Assembly: GCA_003952965.2 (NCBI GenBank)
Contig: CM025849.1
Span: 33,144,128 to 33,208,127, forward strand
Origin: Morella rubra
Taxonomy: Eukaryota; Streptophyta; Magnoliopsida; Fagales; Myricaceae
DNA: 64,000 bases
Reading direction: 5' to 3'
This document shows, piece by piece, positions 11,615-22,250 of the stretch; positions within the stretch are counted from its first letter, which is position 1, and the number at the start of each line of letters is the position of its first letter. A model generated the notes under the pieces. It was not told the origin of the DNA, made no database searches, and saw only the letters and a list, made by a program, of their open reading frames with translations. A program made the position numbers and the translations under genes.

Positions 11615-12057
11615 GTTTTGAATTAATTGATCTATGGGAAAGTTTGCACCATTGGGTATGGAAAAGAATAAAGAAAATGTACAAGAAAGAAAATGAAAAA
11701 CATTGTTGTACTATTGGCTTTTGCCATAGCAGATATACATTGATCTTCATTAATTATATACATGTGCATAAGCCTCTAGTGAAGGGGTTCGGTTATTGTG
11801 CGAATTCTTACTACGTGAGTGTGTGTGAGTGAATGGCTGAGATTAGAAGATAGAAATCTGATGGTTGAAAAAACCACGTTATTTAATGAAGGACCAAATT
11901 GAAACCGTCCCATATTATCCATTAATTACCCGTTACTTTTTATCTCTCTCTCAACCTTCTCTTTCGCACAACTCTCTCTCTCTTTAACTTTTTCTCTATC
12001 ACTTTTTCTCTCCCTATCACCTCTATTCTCTCTCTCTCCACAAAGTATTAGGGTCTT

Positions 12058-12351
12058 TTGCAATATTTTGTCAAAATTACTGATATTATATCCACGGTGC
12101 TATCAAGTTGTTCTGTCATAATCTACCTAGCGTTACCATCGCTTTATGAAAACAAATCAAAATTTAAATTCTTTATTGCGGCTAGGCTTTTGAATTTGGT
12201 GGCCACGGTAGCAATGTTGTTGTCATTTGTCACTGGCATATACGCCGTATTAGCACATTCCTTAGATCTTGCCATTCCATCTCTTATCCTTGGTTTATCA
12301 TTCTTTGCTTCTCTTTTGATATTTCAAAAAGAGTTCAAGTATTCTAATTGA
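12058..12351 (+). pseudogene. PGG-domain C-terminal fragment, right-arm copy
   Basis: Open stretch of 97 codons, nearly identical to 3631-3933. Hydrophobic segments are VLSSCSVIIYLALPSL, VATVAMLLSFVTGIYAVLA and LAIPSLILGLSFFA. It is preceded by a CT-rich leader (11940-12050) with no convincing ATG context. It differs in sequence from the PGG copy at 11360-11614, so two distinct PGG genes lay side by side before the inverted duplication. Confidence 0.7.
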
Positions 12352-13214
12352 TTTTTTGTATTTTAGGACTTTGAAATGAGGTTTGAGATTCAATCAATAG
12401 AAATGGTGTGTTGAGTTTTTGTAATGAAGATGACTATCATTTGTTATGTTATTTGGTCCATAAGGGTTTGGTGAGTAAAATTTCCGAATACTAGTTTAAC
12501 TAAATGCATACCAATACCTAACTAAAAACCTAAATGCCTAACACCAATTAACTTGCCAAATTGAACTTTCCAAAACTCAATCAACATTAAAATAGAAAAG
12601 AGTATAACATCAATCAAATAAAACAAAAATCCATTGCTAATTACCCTATTAGTTGTCCATCATGATAAAGAATTTGGATCCATCTTTCAAATATTGGTTT
12701 TCAAGAATCAAAGGAAATAAAAGCTGGCCAACCATTAGCTTTAGATGTGACCATATTAGATTATGACCACATCCACAATACATTAGCATAAGCCGGCCTT
12801 TTCTTTATATGCGTTGAGTTTAGGGGGACTAAAACTTTCAATTTGAAAATGAAAACTGAAATAATTTTTTTTTTTAAAAAAAAAAACAAATAAACCAAAG
12901 AGTACAGAAAGAAAACTTCAAATTCATACAAATCCATGACCATAAACAGTTTTACAACACTCCTAATACAAACAATTTCACAACACTCCAAATCCAAACA
13001 AATTCAATCTCATCCTCCAATATTATCTCCGATTATCATTAACCTCTCATTCTCCAATCTCCAGTACACAACCAATTAACCAAAATATTAAACATATCAC
13101 AAATATTAATTCAATGCATATAAATACTAAACATATCACAAGTTTTAATCTGAATCAACGCAAATTTCCAACTCAATCACATAGATTCATGTTCAATTGT
13201 TAACTTCATTTTTC
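12352..13214. other. Non-coding, right-arm copy
   Basis: Mirror of 2668-3630: AT-rich, with an A/T homopolymer junction near 12860-12890. No exon recognised. Confidence 0.6.
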
Positions 13215-13850
13215 CACTACAAAAAAAAACAGTCTTTAGTGGCGGTCGCTAAAAACGCCGTAAAAAAAACTTTGTAGCGCATTTGTGTAGAAAAGGCCAC
13301 TATAGGTTATCTACAGCAGCGCTTTTTGGAAAACGCCGCCAAAAGTTTGACTTCTAGCGCGTATTTCAAAAAAGGCCAGTAGATATAGCATTGTAGCAGT
13401 GTTTTGTTAGTTTTTTACAAAACACTGCCACAAGTTTGATCTTTAGCGGCGTTTTTCCACAAATGCAACTAAAAGCCGAACTGTCGGCGGCATTTTGCCG
13501 AAAACGCTGCTAAAACTTATGCCTATAGCAATGCTTTGGAAAAAAAAAACGCTACTACAGGTGTGTGAGTTTTAGCAGCATTTGTTTCTAAAGCACTGGT
13601 AAAACTCAACAAAAATGCTGCTATAGCAGCGTTTTTTTACCAAACGCTGCTATAGACAATTACATGATTATTTATTATTTTAAGTTATTTAATGTTAATA
13701 ATTATTTTATATGTTATATAATATATTATATTGTATAGTAATGTATTTGAAAAAAATTTATTCTAGGGACCCACTTAATAAAATATGAAATTCGAGGGAG
13801 TGTTATGAAAATTGTAGTTGTTATATGATATAACTTGGTCACTATGTTGT
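13215..13850 (+). mobile_element. Truncated CACTA element terminus (right arm)
   Basis: Starts with CACTACAAAAAAAAAC at 13215, preceded by TTC. GCGGCGTTTT / AACGCCGC subterminal repeats follow to about 13660. Then comes AT-rich DNA (13670-13830) that matches the internal tandem units at 14900-15690. The two elements in each arm are therefore the same family. No matching GTAGTG end is found before the next terminus at 14395. Confidence 0.75.
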
Positions 13851-14394
13851 TGTTGTATAATGTGTTATATATTATTACATCACCATACATTATGGGATAT
13901 TATATAGTATGGATGTATGTCATGTTTAATATTATGTGTATAGTATAGTATTTGTACAACCTATGTGCCATTAGCGTGGGACCTGAGATTTGAAAGACAT
14001 TGGTGTATGAGGTCTTAGGGTTTGTTGCGATGATGTAGATCATGGGCTTCATGAATGTATTTGTCAGTTCCAAAACACTTAACCCTGGTTAAAGTGACAA
14101 CTTCCCTTTGTGGTCCTTTTCAAAAGTAATTCTGACCATTGTAGATTGATCTGAATTTGCTAGGAAGTTTTGGGATAGTTAGAGTCTAATGAAAAGTCCA
14201 ACTTAAATATCAGGGAAAAAAAGTACTTCAGAACTAACTTGTGCATTCTAGTATCAAGGTAAACAATTTATATGAGGTACATGGACAAGTCTCCTCCCAC
14301 TAGATTTAGGGTTAAGTTTTACAGGATTCCCCTTATTGTTCTGTACACAGTGATCCATGTGGCAGGGTACCTTAGTGTACAATCAAGCTCCCAC
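13851..14394. other. Unique flank between CACTA termini (right arm)
   Basis: Mirror of about 1569-2090. No gene seen. The last bases before the CACTA end are GCTC followed by an extra CCAC; the left arm has GCTC abutting the element. The CTC is thus the original flank and the CCAC is a small later duplication. Confidence 0.6.
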
Positions 14395-15690
14395 CACTAC
14401 AAAAAAAACAGGTATGTAGCGGCGGTCTTTTTAGCAGCGGTTGTTAAAAAAGCTGCTAAAGGGTGTTTTTAGTGGCGTTTTTCAAAAAACGCTGCTAAAG
14501 GGGTCTATAGTGGCGATCCTTTAGCAGAGTCAGTGACTGCTGCTACAGACCCCTTTTAGCTGCAGTTTTTTGAAAACGCTGCTACAAGTTTTACCTTTAG
14601 TGGCGGTCATTTTAGCAGCAGTCACTAACGGCCGCTATAGACCCCCTTTTTTTTAAAACGCCGCTAAATGCCTAATTTGTAGCATGGTATTTTTCAAAAA
14701 CGCAGCTAAAGGTGTACTCTGTAGCGGTTTTTGTAAAAACACCGCTAAAAGTTTTACCTATAGCAGCGTTTGTATACAAGCGTGACTAGAAATTAGGTAT
14801 CTACAACGACGGTCATTGTGACCGCCGTTGTAGGTACCTATCTTAGCAGCGTTTTTGACCCTATAGCAGCGTTTGTGACAAAACTGCTATAGGTATATGT
14901 GAAAATTTTATTTATTTATTATTAATAAGTTATTTAATGTTAATACTTATTTATTTATTCCTTTAATATATAATTTTATTTTGTGATGTATTTGAAAAAA
15001 AATTTATTTTAAAGACCTACTTAATAAAATATGAAATTAGATGGATGTTATGAAAATTGAAGTTGTTATATGATACATTTTAAATTATACTATTGTTGTT
15101 ATGGTAATTGCATATTTATTGACTAAATCTAAGTAGTTTAGAAAACATCTATTATCATACTTATAATAAGCATATATATTTTGAATAATTATTAATATAA
15201 TAATATATTTTAACTAGGACATATTATTTAATTTCAAACAAAAATATATTTTAGATTAGCTTATGCAATTAAAGTACATAACTTAATATATGGTCTTAGA
15301 GGCTATGATTTAGTCATTAGGTATAAGTGCAAAAAAAAATTTTATTTATTAATTGTAAGTTATTTAATGTAAATAACTATTTTCTATATTATTATATTCC
15401 TTTTAATATATAATTTTATTTTGGCATGTATTTGAAAATTTTTATTTTAAAGGACCTACTTAATAAAATATGAAATTAGAGGGAGTGTTGTGAAAATTGA
15501 AGTTGTTATATGATATATTTTAAATTATAATCCATGTTGTTATGGTAATTACATATTCATTGACTAAATCTAAGTAGTTTAGAAAACATTTATTATCATA
15601 CTTATAATGAGCATATATATTTTGAATAATTAGTAATATAATATTATTTAATTATGACATATTATTTATTTTCAAACAAAAAGATATTGT

Positions 15691-17663
15691 GAGTATAAAT
15701 ATTTGTTGACAACTATCAGAAGAAGAAAAAATAAAAAGACAATTATTTGTATATCGAAAAAAAACAAAGAATGGAAACTTAAAAAAAAAAAAAAAAAACG
15801 AAGACAAAATTGGAAAATTTTCATTTAGCGCCAAATGTTTTCACTCCCATCAAAAACCCCTCTTTTTTTAGTCGATTCTCAATCTCTTCTCATCTCTCAG
15901 AAAGCAATTCATGATCTACAGGAAGTTCTTCACTGAGGATGACTCGGGCTCAGCTCCCCGTCTGTCTCTTACGCACCTTGCCCCAGCTCCGTTTTCCCTT
16001 CTGAAACGGCCCCTTTCCCCCTTCTGAAAACGGCCCCTTTTCCCCTTTCAAGATCTATCTCCCGGACAGCCCTAGCTCCCCCTCTCCCGAATAGCCCCTT
16101 TCCCCCTTTCCCGTCTGTCTCTCACTCTACCTCTTACCCTCGATTTCTCTCACTCTATCTCTTAATCCTCTCGCCCTCTCTTGCCCCCTCATTCTTTCTC
16201 GAGGCACGTCGTGAGTCGTCTCCGAACAGCGTCGGGAGAGGTAATTTTCCATCTCTCTTCCTTTTCTCATTCGTTTTCCTATTTCTCTTCTAATTGCCAA
16301 ATTTTTGTTGCAGTGCATGCGGCCTGAGAAGATCATTCCATGAAAATTGAGATGTACTGCAGCTGCAAAGGAAGAGAAGTTCTATAACCAGGTAATTTCG
16401 ACTTCAACTATGATAAATCTTGAATGGTTAGGGCTTGTTTGCGAATTGGCTTCAGCTGGTCTTGTCTTCGGTTTTCTTTTCATTTGTTTAAAAGATTTGA
16501 AGAGCAAATAGAAAAAAGGGGAAATTCTGCGTAGATGCATTAGTTCTGTTGTTTTTCTGTTGGCCCTGAAAACGTGTTTAGGAGTTGGTCCTGAAAACAT
16601 TTTTTTTCTTGCTTCCATCGTTTATCAAAATAGTGTCCCTTATTTCTTCAATCTCTGGAGTCAGTTTCTCTGAGGCGTTCTTGTCTCGGCCTCTGAAGAA
16701 AGCGACGACGTAGGAGCTCCGTTGCTTCTCGACGAAAATAAGAGAGCTCCGAGTACTCTGATTTCGTCTTTCTAGTCCTTTTTAACGTTTCTCCAGGTTT
16801 CTTAGCGACCAAATGGATCTTCAATTTTTCAACAAGTTATGGGTGTCAGTGTTTAACCTGTGGTCCATGATTGTCGGAGCTGAACTAGTTAGAATCGTAG
16901 AATTTGTGTGGATTAGTATAATCCGTTGCCAGTATGGTTATGCCTCGTTAGCTTGCAGATCTGATTTGTGCCGATGTTTAGCCTGTGAATGGCAATTTTC
17001 GCCGCGGCTTTTTATTTTTTAAAAAGAAAAATTCTGATTAATGGTTTATCTTTAATTTTGGATGATTGGAACTGATATAGATCTCGTCTCCTTAGCGATC
17101 AGATGGCGCTGAACATGCATTGCATTTGTTTAGATGTTATTGTATCATGGTATCTCTATAGTTGTTATCCTTAGAGGAGACTGCTGACTTTGCAGTTCAT
17201 ATTAGATTGTGCTTTTCAGATTTAGAGTGCTTTTAGTGATGTTATAGAAGTGTGACGCTTGTTTGGTTTTAATCTTTTTTCTATTCCCAGTTTTTTTCTA
17301 CCTTGAGCAACAGTGGCTGGTTTGAAAATGTAAGAGAATGAATGAGGAAATGTTGTTTTCCACCATCTACAATTTTCTGGTAACTATTTTTATTGAGAGA
17401 AAAGAAAAGGATGACTCAAGTTACGTTAGGATTGTTGGCTATCTTTCACCCTCATTTAAGAAATCAGACGCTGGATGATAGAGGTTTTTATCTCAATATT
17501 CACTTACTGGGGAAAGCAATTGTGTTGTTTATTCAAAGCATTATATTTTAAGATTTAAGTTTCTTTGTGCCTTGACTTAAGAAATTATACGTGACATTCG
17601 AAATTATTTGTCTCTGAACGAGTTACTGATTTATGTCAACCATAATATCTATGAACTCCTCAG
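15691..17663 (+). other. Captured host-like DNA upstream of the ADF coding exons
   Basis: This stretch contains an A-homopolymer near 15780-15798 and a C/T-rich block at 15940-16170 resembling a plant 5' leader. An acceptor/donor-like patch at 16310-16395 (TTGCAG ... AACCAGGTAATTT) may be a captured exon, but I do not recognise it. In ADF genes the first exon usually ends right after the ATG; I could not identify a convincing ATG-GT junction here. A second leader-like sequence lies at 16620-16815. Confidence 0.45.
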
Positions 17664-18138
17664 GCCAATGCAGCTTCAGGTTTTGCTGTGGATGATGACT
17701 GCAAGTTGAAGTTTTTGGAGCTTAAGGCAAAAAGAACCTATCGCTTCATAGTTTTCAAGATTGAGGAGAAGCAAAAGCAAGTTATTGTAGAGAAGCTTGG
17801 TCAGCCAACACAAGGTTACGAGGATTTCACTGCAAGCATTCCTGCCGATGAGTGTCGTTGTGCTGTTTATGATTTCGATTTTGTCACAGAAGAGAATTGC
17901 TAGTCTAAGTAGCTAGTCTCATTATTGATATGTGATGGTTCTGTTATTGGTGATTCTTACCACTAATTCGCTACCTATTCTATGAAGGTCTCCCGACACG
18001 TCTAGGGTTAGAAGCAAGATGATTTATGCAAGCTCGAAAGATAGATTCAAGAGAGAGCTTGATGGAATTCAGGTTGAGTTGCAAGCAATAGATCCAACTG
18101 AGATGGGAATCGATGTCATTAAGAGCTGTGTCATCTAA
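17664..18138 (+). pseudogene. Actin-depolymerizing factor (ADF/cofilin), broken copy inside CACTA element
   Basis: ADF severs and depolymerises actin filaments in the cytoplasm. Exon 2 starts after CTCAG at 17664 and reads [20 protein letters not shown], then ...[20 protein letters not shown] and [15 protein letters not shown], up to VTEENC, then TAG at 17901-17903. Exon 3 (17988-18138) reads [20 protein letters not shown] through to a stop. The normal ~10 residues joining the two (the QKSKIFFIAW region in plant ADFs) and the splice donor are missing: the bases after the TAG look like the old exon fused to intron by a short deletion. The start exon is also not identifiable. A functional actin-binding protein is not expected. 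Identity to real ADFs elsewhere looks high, suggesting a fairly recent capture. Confidence 0.88.
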
Positions 18139-18414
18139 ACACAAATCATAGGCCATGTGATGGGGAGTTCCTCCCTTGTAGAGATTCTTATGTTTGTTGT
18201 AAAACGTTGTTAATCAATGATTAAGTATACTTTGTTTTATTCTCCTTGTTCTTTAATTTTTTACATCCATGAATTATGTTTATTAAAATAAATTTGTATT
18301 ACCGATTATGAAAATATAAGAAAAAATTAGTGGTGTCTCAAAAATGTTGGCAACAAACAAAAAAAATTAAAAAAATTAAAAAAGAAAAAAGAAAAAAGAG
18401 AGTTGGTACAGACC
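18139..18414 (+). other. 3' flank of captured ADF
   Basis: Likely 3' untranslated and downstream DNA of the captured gene, T/A-rich, with an A-rich run at 18355-18400 that precedes the transposon's right subterminal repeats. No reading frame of note. Confidence 0.5.
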
Positions 18415-18695
18415 TTTAGCGGTGGTCACAAAAATATTGTTAAAAGTCTGTATCAGCATTTTCAAAAAAAGTTACAAGAAAGGCAAAATTGCGTTCGGGT
18501 CTATAGCAGCGGTCTCGACCGCCGCTATAGACCCGCTCTTCACCAACAGTCTTAAAAACCGCTTATAACTTATTGCGACAGTCATATAGCGGCGGTCGTG
18601 ACCGTCGTTAAAAAACTACTGCTAAAGCTTTTAGCAATGGTTTTTTGACTTTAGCAACAGTTTCCGACCGCTTAAAGGTTTTTGTTTTTGTAGTG

Positions 18696-19218
18696 CTCTA
18701 TTTATATTCATAGAATTCTAGCAGGGGATTTCTAAAATGAGTCATGGCAATGTTAATGATCATTCTAGTGTTCAAGCATGTTGCAATGGTGCATAAGGCG
18801 TTTCCAGTCTGGATGGCTTTAATTTGTGGAGACAGGAGGTGAGGGCTTTAGTTTGGCAGTGAAGGAAAGGCCACCCTTTTTAGTTCTTGAAGATAGTTTT
18901 GGCAATATGAACTTCGGAGGGAAAAATATACAGTCAATTATAGGTCACTTCTACATGTTGCAGCATGGGGTTCAGAGTTAGGTATCCAAGCCACAATTTT
19001 CATGCATCGTAAAATAACTTTTTATTTTGTTTAGTGGTTAGAAACATTGTAATTAGAACCTGGTAAACGTTTTTGTCTTGATTGTTCAAATAGGATCCAT
19101 AGTCTAGCTGAACCATTTTAAGCACATACTGTTGTGGTTCTTAACTTTTTTTTTTTTTTTTCAAGTCTCGTCTTCTCTTTGGTTTTTTGAATCTGATGTA
19201 AGGTAATGCCATTTCTCA
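18696..19218 (+). other. Upstream of the DUF4602-like gene
   Basis: No confident exon. A short open stretch around 18885-18980 reads LVLEDSFGNMNFGGKN and could be an upstream exon of the gene that follows, but it lacks clear splice sites. A poly(T) tract lies at 19144-19160, just before the acceptor at 19218. Confidence 0.4.
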
Positions 19219-19930
19219 GGCTCTCAAATATGACATGGAAAGAGAGAAAGGAAGTGGAGAACAGGAAGGTAGTTGATCTAGGCGGAAAGGTAAGAATCCT
19301 TTGCACTTTTCCCATGTTCACTAGTAGCTATATTCAGTTTGCAACCGGGAAGTAGCCAAATGGTGAACACTGGTGAAATATTTTCATTGGCAGTGGCCCT
19401 ATTATATATAGTTTAAACTTCCCAAATCTGTGCTTACCCTTGAAACAGCCTCCCAAGAAGCAGAGACTACCCCTCAGTGTGGCACGACCAATGATGAAGA
19501 AACAAAAGGAAAGAGAGCAGAAAATGCTAGAAGAGGTGATTGATTTCTTCGGTCATCTTTTTTTAATGTTATGGGCATAAGTATTTATAGTTTTTCTGAC
19601 TATTGCTACTTTTAGCGTTTGATTCTTGGGAAATTTGGAGGCAAGCATGGTGGCAATGCTAAGAGATCAGTGGGGAGACGCAAGCCTGAGGAAAGAGTTC
19701 TGAAAGCAAGCGAAGGACACTTCAGAAATGGTGTACTTGACGTAAAGCATCTGTTACGTCCGACTCCATCTACAGTAAATGATTCTGGTAGCCACAGGGT
19801 CACCAAAGGGAAAACTAAGGGAGGTGGAAAGAAGAATGGAGGTAAGAAAATGGTGGTAGTAGGAAGCGCCACTAAATGCAAGCAAAATGGGAAAATCTTA
19901 TCGATGGAAACAGATAAAATCAGTTTGTAG
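19219..19930 (+). CDS. DUF4602-like basic nuclear-type protein, 3' exons
   Basis: Three exons splice in frame. 19219-19289 (after TTCTCAG, ending before GTAAG) reads LSNMTWKERKEVENRKVVDL. 19449-19535 (after AACAG, before GTGATT) reads PPKKQRLPLSVARPMMKKQK then EREQKMLEE. 19616-19930 (after TTTTAG) starts RLILGKFGGKHGGNAKRSVG and includes EGHFRNGVLDVKHLL. The order GGKPPKK ... SVARP-like core ... F(R/K)NGVL is the pattern I know from DUF4602 (C1orf131-like) proteins, probably ribosome-biogenesis related and nuclear; the family call is from memory. No internal stop or frameshift is seen in about 157 codons, unlike nearly everything else here. The N-terminal exon(s) are not identified and may have been separated by the CACTA insertion ending at 18695. 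Confidence 0.66.
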
Positions 19931-20279
19931 TCTAGGCCCTGTTCTCAGAGAAATGAACTTGAGCCTTGTTCATTATTTTGTGTTTTTTTTTTTTTTGCTC
20001 TGGGCTCTTCATTTTGGTTTAAATTTGAGCATTTTAAGTTTGCAAACAAATTCTGTCACATTATCCATTACTTGAACTGGGCTAGGCTCTGAGACCCAAT
20101 CAGAATATTCTTCGGGCTTGCTAGGGGAGGTACGATCGGCCACACACTCTAATTCTAGAGGAGCATTATCCTTCTCAATACTCGATGCTCTAATATATAT
20201 ATTTAATGAGATCTCAATTCAAATCTATCTGCATGATGAGGAAGACAAGGACAAGACAATGACACGAGAAGTAATGGCG
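19931..20279. other. 3' flank of the DUF4602-like gene
   Basis: T-rich tract at 19983-19997 and otherwise unremarkable intergenic DNA. No gene seen. Confidence 0.5.
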
Positions 20280-20750
20280 GATGAAGATGGAAACTAGATG
20301 ACCTATTTGCATCGAAAACAACGAATGCTTTAAAAGCAGCACTTCTTTTAGAACTGTAGAGTTTGGGTGTTGGTCATTATCTCTTCCCATCTTTAAAATA
20401 TTGGTTTTTCTTTGATCCTTTTAGCTTTGTTATTTATTAGCGTGAAATATTTATTATGCGATATTATGAATATGGAAACGTAATACAATCACAAATGAAT
20501 CAAAAGTTTTTTTCTCCTATATGTCATGTCATATATAATAAGATTCTATTTTCAGCCGCGTGCTTATGTTCTTTATGATAAATTAGATGCAACAATAATC
20601 ACTTTAAGTGGATGACAGATATGATGAGATAGTTTTTTTTCATGAGTGTTTGGAAACAGCTACATCTGGTGAAACAATAATTGCAAGTGGGAAGCCGGTC
20701 CCCTTTATCAATTTTAAAAATCCAGGCATGTTTTTAAAATAATAGGATCG
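20280..20750. repeat. Direct duplicate, copy 1 (pairs with 21480-22250)
   Basis: Shares with 21480-22250 the words CACTTCTT, GTGTTGGTCAT(G/T)ATCTCTTCC, GTGAAATATTTATTATGC, ATAAATTAGATGCAACAATAAT, CTGGTGAAACAATAATTGC and TTTTAAAAATCCAG. The second copy is longer because it holds a PGG exon remnant (21565-21800) that is missing here. This is a decayed tandem duplication within the ankyrin/PGG cluster. Confidence 0.7.
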
Positions 20751-21479
20751 TAGGTAGCTCCTAATACATTTGGATCTTTTGTTACCAAGACCAAAAAGAA
20801 AAGGACAAATTGTCGTGTAAACATGGAGATAATATAGGACTATAGGTAATGTTTCAAAAGTTTTAGTAATACGTGATGGTAGGTAGTCATTGAGGACCCC
20901 ATATGCAACTTCTCTTGAAATGAACGGGGAGGATCGAACAGAGAAATCGTAATTGATGACGCTATGGCAACTAGTGGACAGTGCCCATATCTTATGATAT
21001 AAAAAGACCACCTTATTCTTATAAAAATACCTTGACAGTGGCATTGTGGAGTCACGATGAGAGTTGGAAGGGCATGATGGCGTGTCAACATTCACTAGTT
21101 CACTAATATATAGCCAGGGTGTGAAACCTCCTTATCATTCAAGAGTTAGCTCATTCATTATATCCAAGCTTTAGGTAAGTTCAAAATATATGGTATTTGC
21201 AACAAAACATCAATATTTTCATAGCGGCCGCATAGGCGTTGCCTAAGGAGGAAAAAAATGTAGACAAAAGATGTGTCAGAGTCATATTTGTTATTCATAA
21301 TACTGATTTTATAAAAAAGAAGATATCCTATAAAAAAAAGCTGTTATTCTTATTAAATCATAAGTTTGTTCTTTAATAATATAACTTGTTCTAATTGATG
21401 TCTTGTCACGTGATTTTATTGCATTTCCTTTTGATCCATAAGTGCTCCGTCACTTGGGATAGAGTGGAAAATTATTTGA
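20751..21479. other. Intergenic DNA between duplicates
   Basis: A 151-codon minus-strand frame crosses into the duplicated non-coding block and has no known motif, so I do not call it. 21380-21480 matches 29420-29525 (words TTGTTCTAATYGATGTC and TTATTGCATTTCCTTTTG), another dispersed family repeat. Confidence 0.5.
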
Positions 21480-22250
21480 AAAACATCGAAAATACCGAAT
21501 GATTTAAAAGCGACACTTCTTCTCAGAACTGCAAAGTCTCAGTGTTGGTCATGATCTCTTCCTTCGAAGCTCCCAGGTTATGTAATACCAACGGCAAAGA
21601 TCACAGTTGTAATAAGTGTAACTACTACTAAATGTAATAAGTATAATCACTACTAAATGAACTCTTTAAGTGTTTACATCGACTCTTCCTTCTCTTGCTT
21701 TTGCATCACCAGCTTCCTCTCAAGGTCAAGGACATCATTTTTTTTTGTTTTATAATCTCGCGAGAATCTAATTCTTCAATTGCTCGATATTGTATAATAT
21801 TGATTTCCCTAAATATACTTATGATATATTTTAGCTGTGAAATATTTATTATGCAAAATTATGAGTATATATAAAAACATATTAATACAATCACAAATGA
21901 ATCATAAGTTCTTTCCCACTTATATGTCATCATAAAATCTCTGCGTGACAAGAGATGAAAGATACATGAATCTCTAACATGTCATATATAACAAGATTCT
22001 TTTTTAAACCACATATTTTCTTTATGATAAATTAGATGCAACAATAATTACTTCAAGTGGATGATAGATATACATGATGAGATAGTTTTTTCTTCTTCTT
22101 TCTAATCAGCGTGGACCACGAGTGTTAGAAACAGCTAGATCTGGTGAAACAATAATTGCTGAAAGTGGAAGCCAGTTATTAAAGTAGTTATCTTTATTCC
22201 TAGTTCCCTTTTTCAATTTTAAAAATCCAGACATGTTTTTAAAATAGTAG
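21480..22250. repeat. Direct duplicate, copy 2
   Basis: Partner of 20280-20750. It holds the extra PGG remnant at 21565-21800, then the shared block 21840-22250. Confidence 0.7.
21565..21800 (-). pseudogene. Degenerate PGG exon remnant
   Basis: Minus-strand translation near 21575-21640 gives LVVVTLITTVIFAVGIT, aligning with LVVAALITTVTFTAGIT of the PGG exons at 4597-4944 and 11149-11352. The upstream lysine/glutamate linker is recognisable but full of stops. It lies in opposite orientation to the gene at 23307-27198. It is a relic only. Confidence 0.6.

Larger units (their letters stand above)
8310..15690. repeat. Right arm of the giant inverted duplication
   Basis: Reverse-complement partner of 1-7690, block by block. 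Homology stops at about 15690, after which the CACTA element continues with unpaired sequence to 18695. The outer boundary of the duplication on this side therefore lies inside a transposon. Confidence 0.92.
14395..18695 (+). mobile_element. CACTA-type transposon carrying a captured ADF gene (Pack-CACTA-like)
   Basis: The left end is CACTACAAAAAAAACAGG at 14395 and the right end is TTTTTGTAGTG ending at 18695. Subterminal arrays of TAGCGGCG-type repeats lie at 14410-14890 and 18415-18690. The right flank is CTC (18696-18698) and the original left flank is CTC (deduced from the left arm, see 13851-14394), giving the 3-bp target duplication expected for CACTA elements. No transposase (TNP2-like) gene is visible. 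Instead 15840-18240 holds host-gene-like sequence ending in an actin-depolymerizing-factor gene. It is therefore non-autonomous. The inverted duplication's right arm ends inside it, at about 15690. Confidence 0.75.

Noticed and set aside
19219..19290. Apparent frameshift in the first exon of the DUF4602-like gene
   Set aside because: It arose from reading ALKYDMERE; the frame LSNMTWKERKEVENRK is open through the exon and joins the next exon in phase, so no lesion is needed.
20640..21095. 151-codon minus-strand frame
   Set aside because: It crosses into a duplicated non-coding block whose other copy (21840-22250) is not open, has no family motif, and lacks upstream signals.
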